Notes: generated by a model not told the origin, from the letters alone. Counted from the stretch's first letter, positions 1 to 13,249 are shown. The stretch: DNA of 64,000 bases from Phenylobacterium sp. (GCF_030693405.1 NZ_JAUYAW010000010.1:176093-240092); one strand, 5' to 3'. A program made the numbers and translations.

Positions 1-2
1 CG

Positions 3-391
3 CTGCAGCGCTACGACACCAACAAGGCCGGCGTGGAGCGGGCCCTGGCCGAGCGCAACGCGGCTGAGGCCGACATCGCCGCGGCCCGGGTTCTGCAGGC
101 CCGCGAAGTGGCGCGGCTGCGGGCCAAGCTCGCCGCCTCGGCAGCCGAGTCGGAGCGGATCCGCGCCGAGGTGATCCCGTCGGCGATCAAGACCGTCGAG
201 CTGGTGCGGGAGGGCTTCAACCGAGGCGGATTCCAGTACATCGACGTCACCGAGGCCGAACGGGCCCTGGCCGACGCCCGCGCGCGGCGGGTGGCGGTCT
301 TGAGACAGCACCACACCGACCAGGCCGCCCTCGACCGGCTCACCGGCCGCTTCGCCCATCTCGCATCCACGCCTTCCGCGGAGCCCCGCTG

Positions 392-392
<1 letters not shown>
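3..392 (+). CDS. czcC: Outer-membrane efflux protein (CzcC/CusC, TolC family), 3' part only
   Basis: The window opens inside this gene, so only about the last 129 residues are visible. They form the long helical region of a TolC-family outer-membrane channel: Ala/Arg/Glu-rich coiled-coil sequence, then the conserved segment around VREGFNRGGFQYIDVTEAER (the second helical-hairpin repeat of these proteins). The stop codon overlaps the ATG of the adaptor gene (TGATG), as expected for a czcCBA operon. The role would be the outer-membrane exit duct of the tripartite metal exporter. Family is confident from sequence and order; the metal is not resolved. Confidence 0.85.
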
Positions 393-4823
<4,431 letters not shown>

Positions 4824-4863
4824 CCCAGGTAGCGTCGATGATCTCTGCGCCGAGGCGCGCGCC

Positions 4864-6210
4864 ATGCTGAGCGTGCTCCAGGACCGCACCTACCGGCACC
4901 TGTTCCTGGCGCAGGTGATCGCACTGGTGGGCACGGGGCTGGCGACCGTGGCGCTCGGCCTGCTCGCCTACGACATGGCCGGCGCCGACGCTGGCGCGGT
5001 GCTGGGAACAGCACTGGCGATCAAGATGGTCGCCTATATCGGGGTGGGGCCGATCGCCAACGCCTTCGCGGACCGGCTGCCGCGCCGCGCCTTCCTGGTC
5101 TCCATGGACCTCGTGCGGGCGGGCGTGGCCTTGATGCTGCCGTTTGTGACGGAGATCTGGCAGGTCTACCTGCTGATCTTCCTGCTGCAGTCGACCTCGG
5201 CCGCCTTCACGCCGGCCTTCCAGGCCGCCATCCCCGACATCCTGCCCGACGAGGGGCGCTACACCCGGGCCCTCTCCCTCTCGCGCCTCGCCTACGACTT
5301 GGAAAGTGTGGTTAGCCCGATGCTGGCGGCCGCGCTGCTCAGCGTCATCAGCTTCCACTGGCTGTTCGGCGGCACCGTGCTGGGCTTCCTCACGTCCGCC
5401 GCCCTGGTGGTCTCCGTCGCCGTCCCGCAGCCGAAGCGACAGCCACAGGCCGGCGGGATCTATGCCCGGACCACCCGCGGTTCGCGCATCTACCTGAAGA
5501 CGCCGCGCTTGCGCGGCCTACTGGCTCTGAACCTCGCCGCCGCGGCGGGCGGGGCGATGGTCATCGTCAACACCGTGGTCTACGTCCGCTCGCTGCTCGG
5601 CCGCTCGGAGAACGATGTGGCCCTGACGCTCGCCGCCTTCGGCGCGGGCTCGATGCTCGCCGCGCTCGCCTTGCCGCGGCTGCTCGAGCGCCTGGACGAC
5701 CGCAAGGTGATGGTGGCCGCCGCGCTGCTGCTGGCGGCCACCTTGCTGGCCACGGCGGTGGCGACCGTTGCGCCGGGCGTGGACCGCTGGGCTGCGCTGC
5801 TGATCCTATGGCCGATCATGGGCGTCGGCTATTCCGCCGTGCTGACGCCCTCGGGTCGGCTGTTGCGGCGCTCAGCGAGCCCGGAGGACCGTAGCGCCGT
5901 CTTCGCAGCCCAGTTCGCGCTGTCGCACGCCTGCTGGCTCGTCACCTACCTGGTGGCCGGCGCGGTGGGAGCTCGCATCGGCCTAGGGTGGACCTCTGTG
6001 GCGCTCGCGATTTTGGCGGCGGTCGGCGTGCTTGGCGCGCTGGCCTTCTGGCCCGCCAAGGACCCGGACGTGGTGGTCCATCGGCACGACGACCTTCCAG
6101 CGACCCACCCGCATCTCCTCGAGGGCGAAGCCGCGGGCCGTGAGCGCGAGCATGCCCATGACTTCGTCATCGACGACCTTCACCGCCAATGGCCTTCGGC
6201 AGGGATCTAG
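4864..6210 (+). CDS. MFS metal exporter with His-rich tail (NreB-like)
   Basis: A 448-residue major facilitator with about 12 hydrophobic segments and the loop motif ADRLPRR after TM2. The C-terminal tail after about residue 400 is hydrophilic and His-rich (HRHDD, THPH, EHAHD, LHRQW), like the metal-binding tail of NreB-type nickel exporters. It lies 40 bp after czcA in the same direction. A 16-codon open frame at 4819 separates them and is probably not a gene. The likely role is Ni(II) or Co(II) efflux across the inner membrane, feeding the RND pump. Substrate is inferred from the tail and neighbourhood; without the tail it would be annotated only as an MFS transporter. Confidence 0.85.
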   Translation: MLSVLQDRTYRHLFLAQVIALVGTGLATVALGLLAYDMAGADAGAVLGTALAIKMVAYIGVGPIANAFADRLPRRAFLVSMDLVRAGVALMLPFVTEIWQVYLLIFLLQSTSAAFTPAFQAAIPDILPDEGRYTRALSLSRLAYDLESVVSPMLAAALLSVISFHWLFGGTVLGFLTSAALVVSVAVPQPKRQPQAGGIYARTTRGSRIYLKTPRLRGLLALNLAAAAGGAMVIVNTVVYVRSLLGRSENDVALTLAAFGAGSMLAALALPRLLERLDDRKVMVAAALLLAATLLATAVATVAPGVDRWAALLILWPIMGVGYSAVLTPSGRLLRRSASPEDRSAVFAAQFALSHACWLVTYLVAGAVGARIGLGWTSVALAILAAVGVLGALAFWPAKDPDVVVHRHDDLPATHPHLLEGEAAGREREHAHDFVIDDLHRQWPSAGI

Positions 6211-6214
6211 ACCC

Positions 6215-6934
6215 ATGAGAGCAAGCCATCTCCCACGACCCTGGCTAGCCAGGCCCGGCGTGCGCCTGGCGGTCGGCGCAGCGATCTTCAGCCTCATCGC
6301 CAGCGCCGCCTGGGCGCATGGCGTCGCCGAGGGGGACAAGGGCTACATTCAAGAAAGCTCAGGCGTGCTGTTCGCGCCCTTCGTCTATCTCGGCGCCAAG
6401 CACATGGTGACCGGCTACGACCACCTGCTGTTCCTGGCCGGGGTGATCTTCTTCCTCTACCGCCTGAAGGACATCAGCCTCTATGTGACGATGTTCGCCT
6501 TGGGCCACTCGGTGACCCTGCTGGCGGGCGTGCTCGGCGGGATCAGCGTCAACGCCTACCTGATCGACGCGATCATCGGCCTGTCGGTAGTGTACAAGGC
6601 GCTCGACAACCTCGGGGCTTTCCAGCGCTGGTTCGGGGTGCAGCCGAACGCCAAGGCGGCCACGCTCGTCTTCGGCCTGTTCCACGGCTTTGGCCTGGCC
6701 ACCAAGCTGCAGGACTTCGAGCTCGCCCGCGACGGGCTGATCCCGAACCTGCTGGCCTTCAACATCGGCGTCGAGCTCGGCCAGATCCTGGCGCTGAGCC
6801 TGATCCTCATCGCCATGGGCTTCTGGCGGCGCACGTCGAGCTTCTGGAAGCACGCCTACGCCGCCAACGTCGCGCTGATGTCGGCGGGCTTCGTCCTCAC
6901 CGGCTACCAGCTGGTCGGCTTCTTCGTCGCCTGA
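6215..6934 (+). CDS. HupE/UreJ-family membrane protein
   Basis: A 239-residue membrane protein with a cleavable signal ending near AWAHG. The family signatures are TGYDHLLFLAGV and VFGLFHGFGLAT, where the HxxxxD-like and His residues are thought to form a metal path, plus about six TM helices. HupE/UreJ proteins import or handle Ni/Co. In metal-resistance clusters of this kind a relative sits beside nreB-like and czc genes. The ATG at 6215 was chosen because it lies 4 bp after the MFS stop and begins the signal peptide; an in-frame upstream extension overlaps the MFS gene. Direction of transport is unknown. Confidence 0.88.
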   Translation: MRASHLPRPWLARPGVRLAVGAAIFSLIASAAWAHGVAEGDKGYIQESSGVLFAPFVYLGAKHMVTGYDHLLFLAGVIFFLYRLKDISLYVTMFALGHSVTLLAGVLGGISVNAYLIDAIIGLSVVYKALDNLGAFQRWFGVQPNAKAATLVFGLFHGFGLATKLQDFELARDGLIPNLLAFNIGVELGQILALSLILIAMGFWRRTSSFWKHAYAANVALMSAGFVLTGYQLVGFFVA

Positions 6935-6946
6935 GGGGAGTTCCTC

Positions 6947-7573
6947 ATGTCCAACATCCACAAGCCCGATCCGACCGAACTGCCGAGCACCCGGCGACTG
7001 CTGCGTTCCACCGCCATCGCGGCAGCGGTGGCCGCGGGGCTGCTGGTCACCGTGGTCCTGCCCGCTGAATACGCCATCGACCCCACGGGAGTAGGTCGGC
7101 TGATCGGCCTGACTCAGATGGGCGAGGTTAAGGTCGCCTTGGCTGCCGAAGCGAAGGCCGAAGTCGCGGCGCCGTCGGCTGCCCCGCAAGTGGCGGTCGC
7201 GGCCGCGCCGGCGGCCCCGCGGCCGGCTCCAGCTACGGCGGCGCCGGCCGTGGCCGCCGGCAAGGTGGAGGAGGTCGCCATCACCCTAGCGCCCAACCAG
7301 GCTGCCGAATTCAAGGCGGAGATGCGCAAAGGCACCACCATCGACTTCCGCTGGAGCACCGACGGCCCGAAGCTGAACTTCGACACCCACGGGGACGGGC
7401 CGGGCATCAAGTACCATGGCTACGCCAAGGGTTCGGAGGCCGTCTCCGAAGGCCAGCTGACCGCCGCCTTCGACGGCGCGCACGGCTGGTTCTGGCGCAA
7501 CCGCGCCGGCAAGCCGGTGACGCTCACCCTCCGCGTCTCAGGCGACTTCGCGCGGTTGAAGCGGGTGGTCTGA
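6947..7573 (+). CDS. Membrane-anchored periplasmic protein of metal-resistance operons
   Basis: A 208-residue protein with one N-terminal TM segment (about residues 23-43), an Ala/Pro-rich linker (about 66-105) and a compact C-terminal domain with the sequence FRWSTDGPKLNFDTHGDGPG and a Trp/Phe-rich end (HGWFWRNRAGKPVTL). Similar proteins are usually called transmembrane anchor protein and accompany HupE/UreJ-type genes in alphaproteobacterial nickel/cobalt clusters. It follows the HupE-like gene by 12 bp with GGGGAG as ribosome site. It may bind metal or stabilise the permease at the periplasmic face; no catalytic motif is visible. Confidence 0.75.
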   Translation: MSNIHKPDPTELPSTRRLLRSTAIAAAVAAGLLVTVVLPAEYAIDPTGVGRLIGLTQMGEVKVALAAEAKAEVAAPSAAPQVAVAAAPAAPRPAPATAAPAVAAGKVEEVAITLAPNQAAEFKAEMRKGTTIDFRWSTDGPKLNFDTHGDGPGIKYHGYAKGSEAVSEGQLTAAFDGAHGWFWRNRAGKPVTLTLRVSGDFARLKRVV

Positions 7574-7653
7574 AGGTTTCCTCGCGTAGTCACTTAGGAC
7601 GACCTAGACTAACGACGTGGCTCCAGGAGAGCCTCGCTGGACCGTCTTCTTCG

Positions 7654-8973
7654 ATGCTGCTCTTCGCCTCTGCCGTGGTGCTCCTGCTCCTGGTGCTCAA
7701 CGGTCTCTTCGCGATGTCCGAACTAGCGGTGGTGTCATCCCGCCGCGCCAAACTGCAGAGCCGAGCCGACCGGGGGGACAAGGGGGCAGCCGCTGCTCTG
7801 AAGCTGTCTGAGAATCCGACCCGGTTCCTCGCCGCCGTACAGGTTGGAATCACGCTCATCGGCATTCTGGCGGGTGCGTTCGGCCAGGCGACGATTGCGG
7901 CGGAACTTGATGCCATGCTCGAGCGCGTGCCCGCGCTGCAACAATACTCTGAAGGCTTGGCGACTGGCGTTGTCGTGGTGGCCCTGACTTACTTCTCGCT
8001 CGTGGTGGGCGAACTGGTGCCTAAGCGGTTCGCCCTGGCCTTCCCGGAAACCATCGCCGCATTGGTCTCGCGGCCGCTCACGGTCATGGCGCGCGGGCTG
8101 AGCCCATTTGTGACGCTCCTGACCTTCTCGACGGCTGGGGTACTGAAGTTGCTCGGCGTCAAGGACCAGCAGGGCGAAGAGATCACCCACGAGGAAGTGG
8201 AGACGGTGCTGGCGGAAGGCACAAGCGCAGGTCTTATCGAACCGGCCGAACAGGCAATGATCGGCGAGGTCATGCGGCTTGGTGATCGCCCAGTCCGCGT
8301 CGCCATGACGCCACGCCGCGACGTCCATTGGATATCGCTCTCTGATCCACTCGAGCAGCAGACAGCCGACATCCGCGCCTGTCCTTACTCCCGCATCGTC
8401 GTCGCGCGCGGCAGCGATGTGGATGAACCGGTAGGCGTTGTCCACAAGAAGGATGTGCTCGACGCCATGCTCGATGGCCAGCGTCTGGATCTGCCGGCGC
8501 TCATGGTCACCCCGGTGTTCATCTCTGAGACGACCTCAGTGCTGAAAGCCTTCGAACTCTTAAAGCAATCCCCGCTTCACATGGCGCTCGTCGTTGACGA
8601 ATTCGGCGCTATGGAGGGGGTGGTCACGGCCACGGATTTGCTTGAGATGATCGCTGGTGACTTCGACGAGGCGCATGATCAGGACACTTCAAGCGCCATC
8701 CTGCAGCGGGAGGATGGCTCGTTCCTGATCGACGGTCGCGCGGACATCGAAGACGTCGCCCGTCACCTGAAAGCCGACTTTGATGAGACCGGTCACTTCC
8801 ACACCGCAGCCGGCCTTGTCTTGCACGAGGCCGGGCGCCTCCCGGAAGAGGGCGAAGTCTTCCACATCGCGGGCTACGAGGTTGAGGTGGTCGACATGGA
8901 CGACCGTCGGATCGACAAGCTGTTATTCCGGCGGCGCAACGCTTCTGAGCGATCGTTTCACCGCGTGGACTAG
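7654..8973 (+). CDS. CNNM/CorC-family protein (DUF21 + CBS pair + CorC_HlyC domain)
   Basis: A 439-residue protein with the full hemolysin-C/CorC layout. The N-terminal DUF21 membrane domain (about 1-190) contains FAMSELAVVSSRRAKLQ. A paired CBS region (about 210-335) contains MTPRRDVHWISL and VVDEFGAMEGVVTATDLLE. The C-terminal CorC_HlyC domain contains DGSFLIDGRADIEDVAR. Members are linked to Mg2+/Co2+ efflux and divalent-metal tolerance, which suits the metal cargo around it. It lies 80 bp after the anchor-protein gene. The old name hemolysin has no functional support. It could equally be a general magnesium transporter carried along. Confidence 0.9.
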   Translation: MLLFASAVVLLLLVLNGLFAMSELAVVSSRRAKLQSRADRGDKGAAAALKLSENPTRFLAAVQVGITLIGILAGAFGQATIAAELDAMLERVPALQQYSEGLATGVVVVALTYFSLVVGELVPKRFALAFPETIAALVSRPLTVMARGLSPFVTLLTFSTAGVLKLLGVKDQQGEEITHEEVETVLAEGTSAGLIEPAEQAMIGEVMRLGDRPVRVAMTPRRDVHWISLSDPLEQQTADIRACPYSRIVVARGSDVDEPVGVVHKKDVLDAMLDGQRLDLPALMVTPVFISETTSVLKAFELLKQSPLHMALVVDEFGAMEGVVTATDLLEMIAGDFDEAHDQDTSSAILQREDGSFLIDGRADIEDVARHLKADFDETGHFHTAAGLVLHEAGRLPEEGEVFHIAGYEVEVVDMDDRRIDKLLFRRRNASERSFHRVD

Positions 8974-9254
8974 TGGGCCGAGCGGTCTGAACAGACGGCG
9001 TCTTCCCAAGGCCAACTCCACGCGCTATTCCGGGCCATCGGGCTTCTGCGGATCGCCCGGTCAGACGGGTGCGCCCGTCCAAGATCCGCTCCTTCAGGGT
9101 CCGCCGTGTGCGGGCTCCCGGGAGCGCATGCCTTGGACGCTGAAACGTCGCCTTTCCAAACGATTCCCTCATCGACACCCGACCCGCTCGGCGCCGCAGC
9201 GGCCAGGAGTCCAACGCCCGCGTGGCGCCCTGCAAACCTCTGAAGGAGAGACCA

Positions 9255-9953
9255 ATGATCGATCCGGATCGCCGCACGCTGCTGGCCGCCGCCGCCGGCC
9301 TTGCGACCGCCGCGCCTGCGCTCGCGGCCCCCGAAGCAACTGGAGGGCCGCCCGCTGCAGCGGCCTTCACCCCCAAGCCGCTGCCCTTTGATCCGGCAAA
9401 GGTGCCGGGTCTGTCGGAGAAGCTGATCCGTAGCCACTACGACAACAACTACACCGGCGCGGTAAAGCGGCTCGCGGCGATTAAGGCGGATTTTGCGAAG
9501 CTCGACATGGCCACGGCTCCCACCTTTCTGCTGAATGGTCTGAAGCGCGAAGAACTCCTCGCTTGGAACTCCATGGTCCTGCACGAAGTGCATTTCGAGG
9601 GGTTCGGCGAACGCGACGCGCCTTCGGCCCAGTTGGCGCGCGCTATCGAGCGGGATTTCGGAACCCATGACCGCTGGGCGGCGGAGTTCTCCGCCATGGG
9701 CAAGGCGCTCGGCGGCGGGTCGGGCTGGGTGCTGCTCACCTGGAGCGAACGGGACCAGCGGCTGGTCAATCAGTGGGGCTCCGACCACACCCAGACGCTG
9801 GCCGACGGGCGGCCGCTGTTGGCGCTCGATATGTACGAGCATGCCTATCACATGGACTACGGCGCCAAGGCCGCGGCCTACGTCGACGCCTACATGAAGG
9901 TGTTTGCCTGGAAGGGGGCAAATACGCGTTTCGCACGGGCCACGGCGGCATGA
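9255..9953 (+). CDS. Exported Fe/Mn superoxide dismutase (ChrC-like)
   Basis: A 232-residue Fe/Mn-type superoxide dismutase. It starts with a twin-arginine-type signal (DRRTLLAAAAGL, Ala-rich to about residue 26), so it is probably periplasmic. Candidate metal ligands are the His of IRSHYDNNYTG, the His of MVLHEVHFEGF, and the Asp and second His of LALDMYEHAYHMDYG. The ATG at 9255 has a clear GAAGGAGAG site; an upstream in-frame ATG lacks one. Its stop overlaps the chrA start (ATGA), so the two are coupled. ChrC of several chromate-resistance operons is such an enzyme, removing superoxide formed during chromate reduction; that role is inferred. Confidence 0.9.
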   Translation: MIDPDRRTLLAAAAGLATAAPALAAPEATGGPPAAAAFTPKPLPFDPAKVPGLSEKLIRSHYDNNYTGAVKRLAAIKADFAKLDMATAPTFLLNGLKREELLAWNSMVLHEVHFEGFGERDAPSAQLARAIERDFGTHDRWAAEFSAMGKALGGGSGWVLLTWSERDQRLVNQWGSDHTQTLADGRPLLALDMYEHAYHMDYGAKAAAYVDAYMKVFAWKGANTRFARATAA

Positions 9954-11350
9954 TCGCTGCGAACGAAGTCGCCTCCCCGGCCGCCGGCCACGGCGTCTCC
10001 TTCGGCGAGGCCATGAAGGTGTGGGGGCGCGTCGCCGCCCTCAGCTTCGGCGGTCCCGCGGGCCAGATTGCCATGATGCATCGCATCTTGGTGGAGGAGA
10101 AACGCTGGCTGGGCGAGCGGCGATTCCTGCATGCTCTGAACTACTGCATGTTGCTGCCGGGGCCTGAGGCGCAGCAACTCGCCATCTACATTGGCTGGCT
10201 CATGCACGGCACGGCCGGCGGCCTGCTGGCTGGCGTGCTATTCGTCCTGCCCGGCTTCCTCGCCATCATGGGCCTCAGCATCCTTTACGCCATGCTGGGC
10301 GGCGTCGGCATGGTGTCGGCCCTGTTCTTCGGTCTGAAGGCCGCCGTCTTGGCCATCGTGCTGCAGGCCGTGGTCAGGGTCGGAAAGCGCTCGCTGAAGA
10401 ATCCGGTGATGGTCGGCATCGCCGCGGCCGCCTTCGTGGCCATCTTCGCCTTCGACGTGCCGTTCCCGTTGATCATTCTGGCCGCGGCGCTGATCGGCTT
10501 CGTCGGCGGGCGGGCCGGCGCCCCGGCCTTCCTCGTGGGCGGCGGCCATGGCGCTGCGAGCGGCAAGGAGGTGCTCGACGTCGACAGCCTGCTGGGCGAG
10601 GGCACGCCCGCTCATGCGCGGCCGAACCTCGCCTGGTCTGTGAAGATCTGCGGGGCGCTCGCCGTGCTGTGGGCGGCGCCGGTCCTCGGCCTTGGCCTCA
10701 TGCTGGGCTGGGGCGATGTCTTCTCGGAGATCGCCGTCTTCTTCTCGAAGATGGCCGTAGTCACCTTCGGCGGCGCCTACGCTGTGCTGGCCTACGTCGC
10801 CCAGGAGGCGGTCGAGACCTACGGCTGGCTGCGCCCCGGCGAAATGCTGGATGGCCTCGGCATGGCTGAGACCACGCCGGGACCGCTGATTATCGTCACC
10901 CAGTTCGTCGGTTTCATGGGGGCGTATCGCGGAGCCGAGGGCCTGTCGCCGTTGCTGGCGGGGGTTCTCGGCGGGGTGCTCACCACCTGGGTCACCTTCA
11001 CCCCCTGCTTCCTCTGGATTTTCCTAGGCGCCCCATTCGTCGAAGCCCTGCGCGGAGCCAGAGCGCTCAACGCCGCCCTGGCGGCCATCACGGCGGCAGT
11101 GGTGGGGGTTATCCTCAACCTGGCCATCTGGTTCGGACTGCACGTGCTTTTCAGCGAAGTGCGGGAGTTGGCGGGCTGGGGGCTTCGGCTCGATGTGCCC
11201 GTCCTGTGGACGATGAATTGGGCTTCGCTCGTCCTCACGCTGGCCGCAGCGCTCGCTATCTTCCGCTTCAAGGTGGGCGTGATCCCGGTGCTGCTCGGCT
11301 GTGCCGTCGTCGGCATCGCCCTACACATCATGGGCCTGCGGGCGGTCTGA
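9950..11350 (+). CDS. chrA: Chromate transporter ChrA, two-domain form
   Basis: A 466-residue long-chain CHR protein with two homologous halves: FGEAMKVWGRVAALSFGGPA opening the first and FFSKMAVVTFGGAYAVLAYV opening the second. The conserved LLPGPEAQQLAIYIGW and GLGMAETTPGPLI segments follow them. About 12 TM helices are visible. It would export chromate from the cytoplasm. The start at 9950 overlaps the dismutase stop; the longer open frame upstream only shadows that gene. No chrB regulator is seen in the roughly 280 bp before the dismutase, so induction may depend on another promoter. Confidence 0.95.
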   Translation: MIAANEVASPAAGHGVSFGEAMKVWGRVAALSFGGPAGQIAMMHRILVEEKRWLGERRFLHALNYCMLLPGPEAQQLAIYIGWLMHGTAGGLLAGVLFVLPGFLAIMGLSILYAMLGGVGMVSALFFGLKAAVLAIVLQAVVRVGKRSLKNPVMVGIAAAAFVAIFAFDVPFPLIILAAALIGFVGGRAGAPAFLVGGGHGAASGKEVLDVDSLLGEGTPAHARPNLAWSVKICGALAVLWAAPVLGLGLMLGWGDVFSEIAVFFSKMAVVTFGGAYAVLAYVAQEAVETYGWLRPGEMLDGLGMAETTPGPLIIVTQFVGFMGAYRGAEGLSPLLAGVLGGVLTTWVTFTPCFLWIFLGAPFVEALRGARALNAALAAITAAVVGVILNLAIWFGLHVLFSEVRELAGWGLRLDVPVLWTMNWASLVLTLAAALAIFRFKVGVIPVLLGCAVVGIALHIMGLRAV

Positions 11351-11502
11351 ACGGCATCGGCTAAAGCTAAACGAAGCGAGCGAGATGCGACTGGGGGACA
11401 GCTTCAGGTTGATTTAACCGAGGTGCTGCTACATCCATTGCGAAGCAAAAGAGGGCTTTGAGGAAGCGATTCTCATGCGCGTTGAGTCCTTCGTGTGCGC
11501 TT

Positions 11503-11724
11503 ATGCCTAGCGATGCCGTACCTGGGCTAAGCCCCCGTCAGATCGAATGCTTGCGCCTCGCTGCGGCCGGGAAGACTTCGGTAGAGATTGCGGCAACGCT
11601 TGGCTTGTCGTCACGAACAGTCGACCAGTATGTCGGGGAGGCCTGCGAACGCCTGAAGGTTCGAAATAGAACACAGGCCGTCGCGAAGGCAGCGGAGCTA
11701 GGGCTTCTCTCCGATCATCCGTAA
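11503..11724 (+). CDS. HTH-only LuxR-type regulator (first of two)
   Basis: A short protein (73 residues from ATG 11503; 88 if TTG 11458 is used) consisting almost only of a GerE/LuxR helix-turn-helix: LSPRQIECLRLAAAGKTSVE then IAATLGLSSRTVDQYVGEAC. No receiver or autoinducer domain is attached. It resembles the gene at 11890 over the whole HTH. Both lie just upstream of virB1 in the same direction, so they are candidate regulators of conjugation. Neither possible start has a good ribosome site, so the N-terminus is uncertain. Confidence 0.7.
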   Translation: MPSDAVPGLSPRQIECLRLAAAGKTSVEIAATLGLSSRTVDQYVGEACERLKVRNRTQAVAKAAELGLLSDHP

Positions 11725-11889
11725 ATCTACGGGCCGCAATTCTGCGGAATTGACCCGGCAAACGGTTGTCGGGAATCAATCAGTAGTGGTGTCAGTCTCG
11801 TAGCTTACGAAGTCTTGGAACTTCAAGCCAACTGCATCCGATCAATCGGTCTAGTTAGGGGGGCAAACCTTAGCTAGGAGGTCGGTCCT
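11725..11889 (+). promoter_or_regulatory. Intergenic region with strong RBS for the second LuxR-type gene
   Basis: No gene is seen here. An AGGAGG site at 11876-11881 lies 8 bp before the TTG at 11890 and decides that start. The stretch is less GC-rich than its surroundings and probably holds a promoter, but no confident -35/-10 pair can be named. Confidence 0.5.
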
Positions 11890-12183
11890 TTGGCCAACCG
11901 CTCCGACTACGCACGGCGGGCCGAGCCCCGTTCGTTTCGCCCTATTGCCGATCGCGAGGATCGGTTGATCGCCTCTCGGCTCATCACAGAGCGTCAGCTT
12001 GAGTGCTTGGCCTGGGTCCAACAGGGAAAGAGCGCCACCGATATCGGCAGCATTCTTGGCCTGTCGGGGCGAACTGTCGAGAAGCACATCATCAAGGTCT
12101 GCGGCCATCTCGGCGTGAAGACCCGCATCCAAGCCGTCGTTCGCGCCCGCGAACTGGGCCTGATCGCCGCAAGCGCACCGTAA
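11890..12183 (+). CDS. HTH-only LuxR-type regulator (second of two)
   Basis: A 97-residue protein with a polar N-terminal extension (about 30 residues) and a GerE-type HTH: ITERQLECLAWVQQGKSATD, IGSILGLSGRTVEKHIIKVC, ending in IQAVVRARELGLI. The TTG start is chosen because of the AGGAGG 8 bp upstream. It has no sensory domain, so it may act constitutively, dimerise with its neighbour, or be controlled at expression level. A hairpin follows its stop codon and virB1 begins 116 bp later, which supports a role in controlling the virB operon; this is inference from position. Confidence 0.8.
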   Translation: MANRSDYARRAEPRSFRPIADREDRLIASRLITERQLECLAWVQQGKSATDIGSILGLSGRTVEKHIIKVCGHLGVKTRIQAVVRARELGLIAASAP

Positions 12184-12210
12184 GCCTACCCCCTCCGAGT
12201 GGGTAGGCTT
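12182..12210 (+). terminator. Hairpin between the LuxR-type gene and virB1
   Basis: AAGCCTACCC at 12182-12191 and GGGTAGGCTT at 12201-12210 form a perfect 10-bp stem with a 9-nt loop, starting at the stop codon of the LuxR-type gene. No T-run follows, so it may be a weak terminator, an attenuator, or an operator. Its right arm overlaps the shared dyad at 12203. Confidence 0.5.
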
Positions 12211-12216
12211 GCGCCT
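12203..12216 (+). promoter_or_regulatory. Shared 14-bp dyad, copy 1 (upstream of virB1)
   Basis: GTAGGCTTGCGCCT, with inverted arms AGGC and GCCT around four bases, lies 96 bp before the virB1 ATG. The match with copy 2 continues for four more bases (CGCG). Copies 2 and 3 precede mobC and the AlpA-like gene at nearly the same distance. This suggests one regulator or one promoter type for the conjugation genes. Confidence 0.5.
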
Positions 12217-12298
12217 CGCGATTAGGACCCCGTCCGGTGAACATCGAGTCGAGGCCCAGAGAGGTCTCACTGTTGAAGCCACCCCTAGGTGCTCCCCC

Positions 12299-12928
12299 AT
12301 GGCCATCACGCTCGCCGCCGCGCTTGCTCTCGCCGCCCAGTGCGCGCCGTCCGTTGCGCCGGAGACGCTGCTTTCGGTGGTTCAGGTGGAAAGCCGGTTC
12401 GAGCCTTTAGCCATCGGCGTCAATGGCGCGCCGCGCATCGCGGTCGAGCCCACCTCGGTCGATGACGCGGTGGCTAAGGCGGCGGCACTCATCAAAGCTG
12501 GCCGGAGCATCGACCTCGGTCTGGCGCAGATCAACAGCAAGAACCTGTCCTGGCTCGGCCTAACCCTGGCCGAAGTCTTTGAGCCGTGCACGAACCTGAG
12601 AGCCGCCGCCCGAATTCTTCAGGACGGTTACGGCCGCAGCGATGCCGCGCGCGTAGGCGAGCAGGCGGCTCTGAAGAGGGCGCTCTCCTACTACAACACC
12701 GGGCACCCTGCTCGCGGCTTTACCAACGGCTACGTGGCCAAGGTGTCCAGCGCGGCCGAACGGATTGTACCGGCCATCGGTGGGACAGCCGTCGCCATCC
12801 CTTCGGGACCCGTGCCAGCACCGCCGCCGGAAATCTCCGCGAGTTGGGATGTGTTCGGCGAGGTCCGTCGTGGCCCCAGCAGCTTCGTCACCACCGTCTC
12901 CACCACAACGTCCGGAGGTTTCCAGTGA
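12299..12928 (+). CDS. virB1: VirB1-like lytic transglycosylase
   Basis: A 209-residue SLT-type muramidase with an N-terminal signal-like segment. The catalytic Glu is E31 in VVQVESRF, followed by DLGLAQINSKN and ALSYYNTG, the usual sequence of VirB1 lysozyme-like domains. A Pro-rich C-terminal tail follows. It would open peptidoglycan for assembly of the conjugation channel. The ATG at 12299 gives the normal family length; the longer frame back to 12209 runs into the upstream hairpin. Its stop overlaps the virB2 start (GTGA). Confidence 0.93.
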   Translation: MAITLAAALALAAQCAPSVAPETLLSVVQVESRFEPLAIGVNGAPRIAVEPTSVDDAVAKAAALIKAGRSIDLGLAQINSKNLSWLGLTLAEVFEPCTNLRAAARILQDGYGRSDAARVGEQAALKRALSYYNTGHPARGFTNGYVAKVSSAAERIVPAIGGTAVAIPSGPVPAPPPEISASWDVFGEVRRGPSSFVTTVSTTTSGGFQ

Positions 12929-13245
12929 GCGTGCGCGGCAAGAAGCTTCTCATTGGTCGCTTGGCCTTGGTGGGCGTCGTCGCCCTGGCCAGCGCCAGCC
13001 CGGCCTTCGCCCAGTCGGCTGACGTCGGCGGCAACATCGGCACCTTCATCCAGAACATCATCGATCTGCTCAACAGCAACGTGATCCGAGGCCTGGCGGT
13101 GATCGCCATCATCATCACCGGGATCGCGTGGATGTTCGGACACCTGGACATGCGACGCGCCGGCACGGTGGTGGTCGGCATCATCGTCATCTTCAGCGCA
13201 GCGGCGATCGTCGACCTGATCACCGGCGGCAGCGGCGGGGCATGA
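12925..13245 (+). CDS. virB2: VirB2 conjugative pilin
   Basis: A 106-residue prepilin: signal peptide ending ASPAFAQS, then two hydrophobic helices (VIRGLAVIAIIITGIAWMFG and AGTVVVGIIVIFSAAAIVDL) around the short polar loop HLDMRR. That is the layout of VirB2/TrbC pilins. The GTG start overlaps the virB1 stop and has GGAGG upstream. A longer open frame in the same phase only shadows virB1. It forms the pilus subunit in the inner membrane before assembly. Confidence 0.92.
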   Translation: MSVRGKKLLIGRLALVGVVALASASPAFAQSADVGGNIGTFIQNIIDLLNSNVIRGLAVIAIIITGIAWMFGHLDMRRAGTVVVGIIVIFSAAAIVDLITGGSGGA

Positions 13246-13249
13246 TCCG

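Noticed and set aside
8974..9254. chrB regulator remnant before the dismutase
   Set aside because: Neither strand shows ChrB-like sequence; the gap is treated as promoter region.
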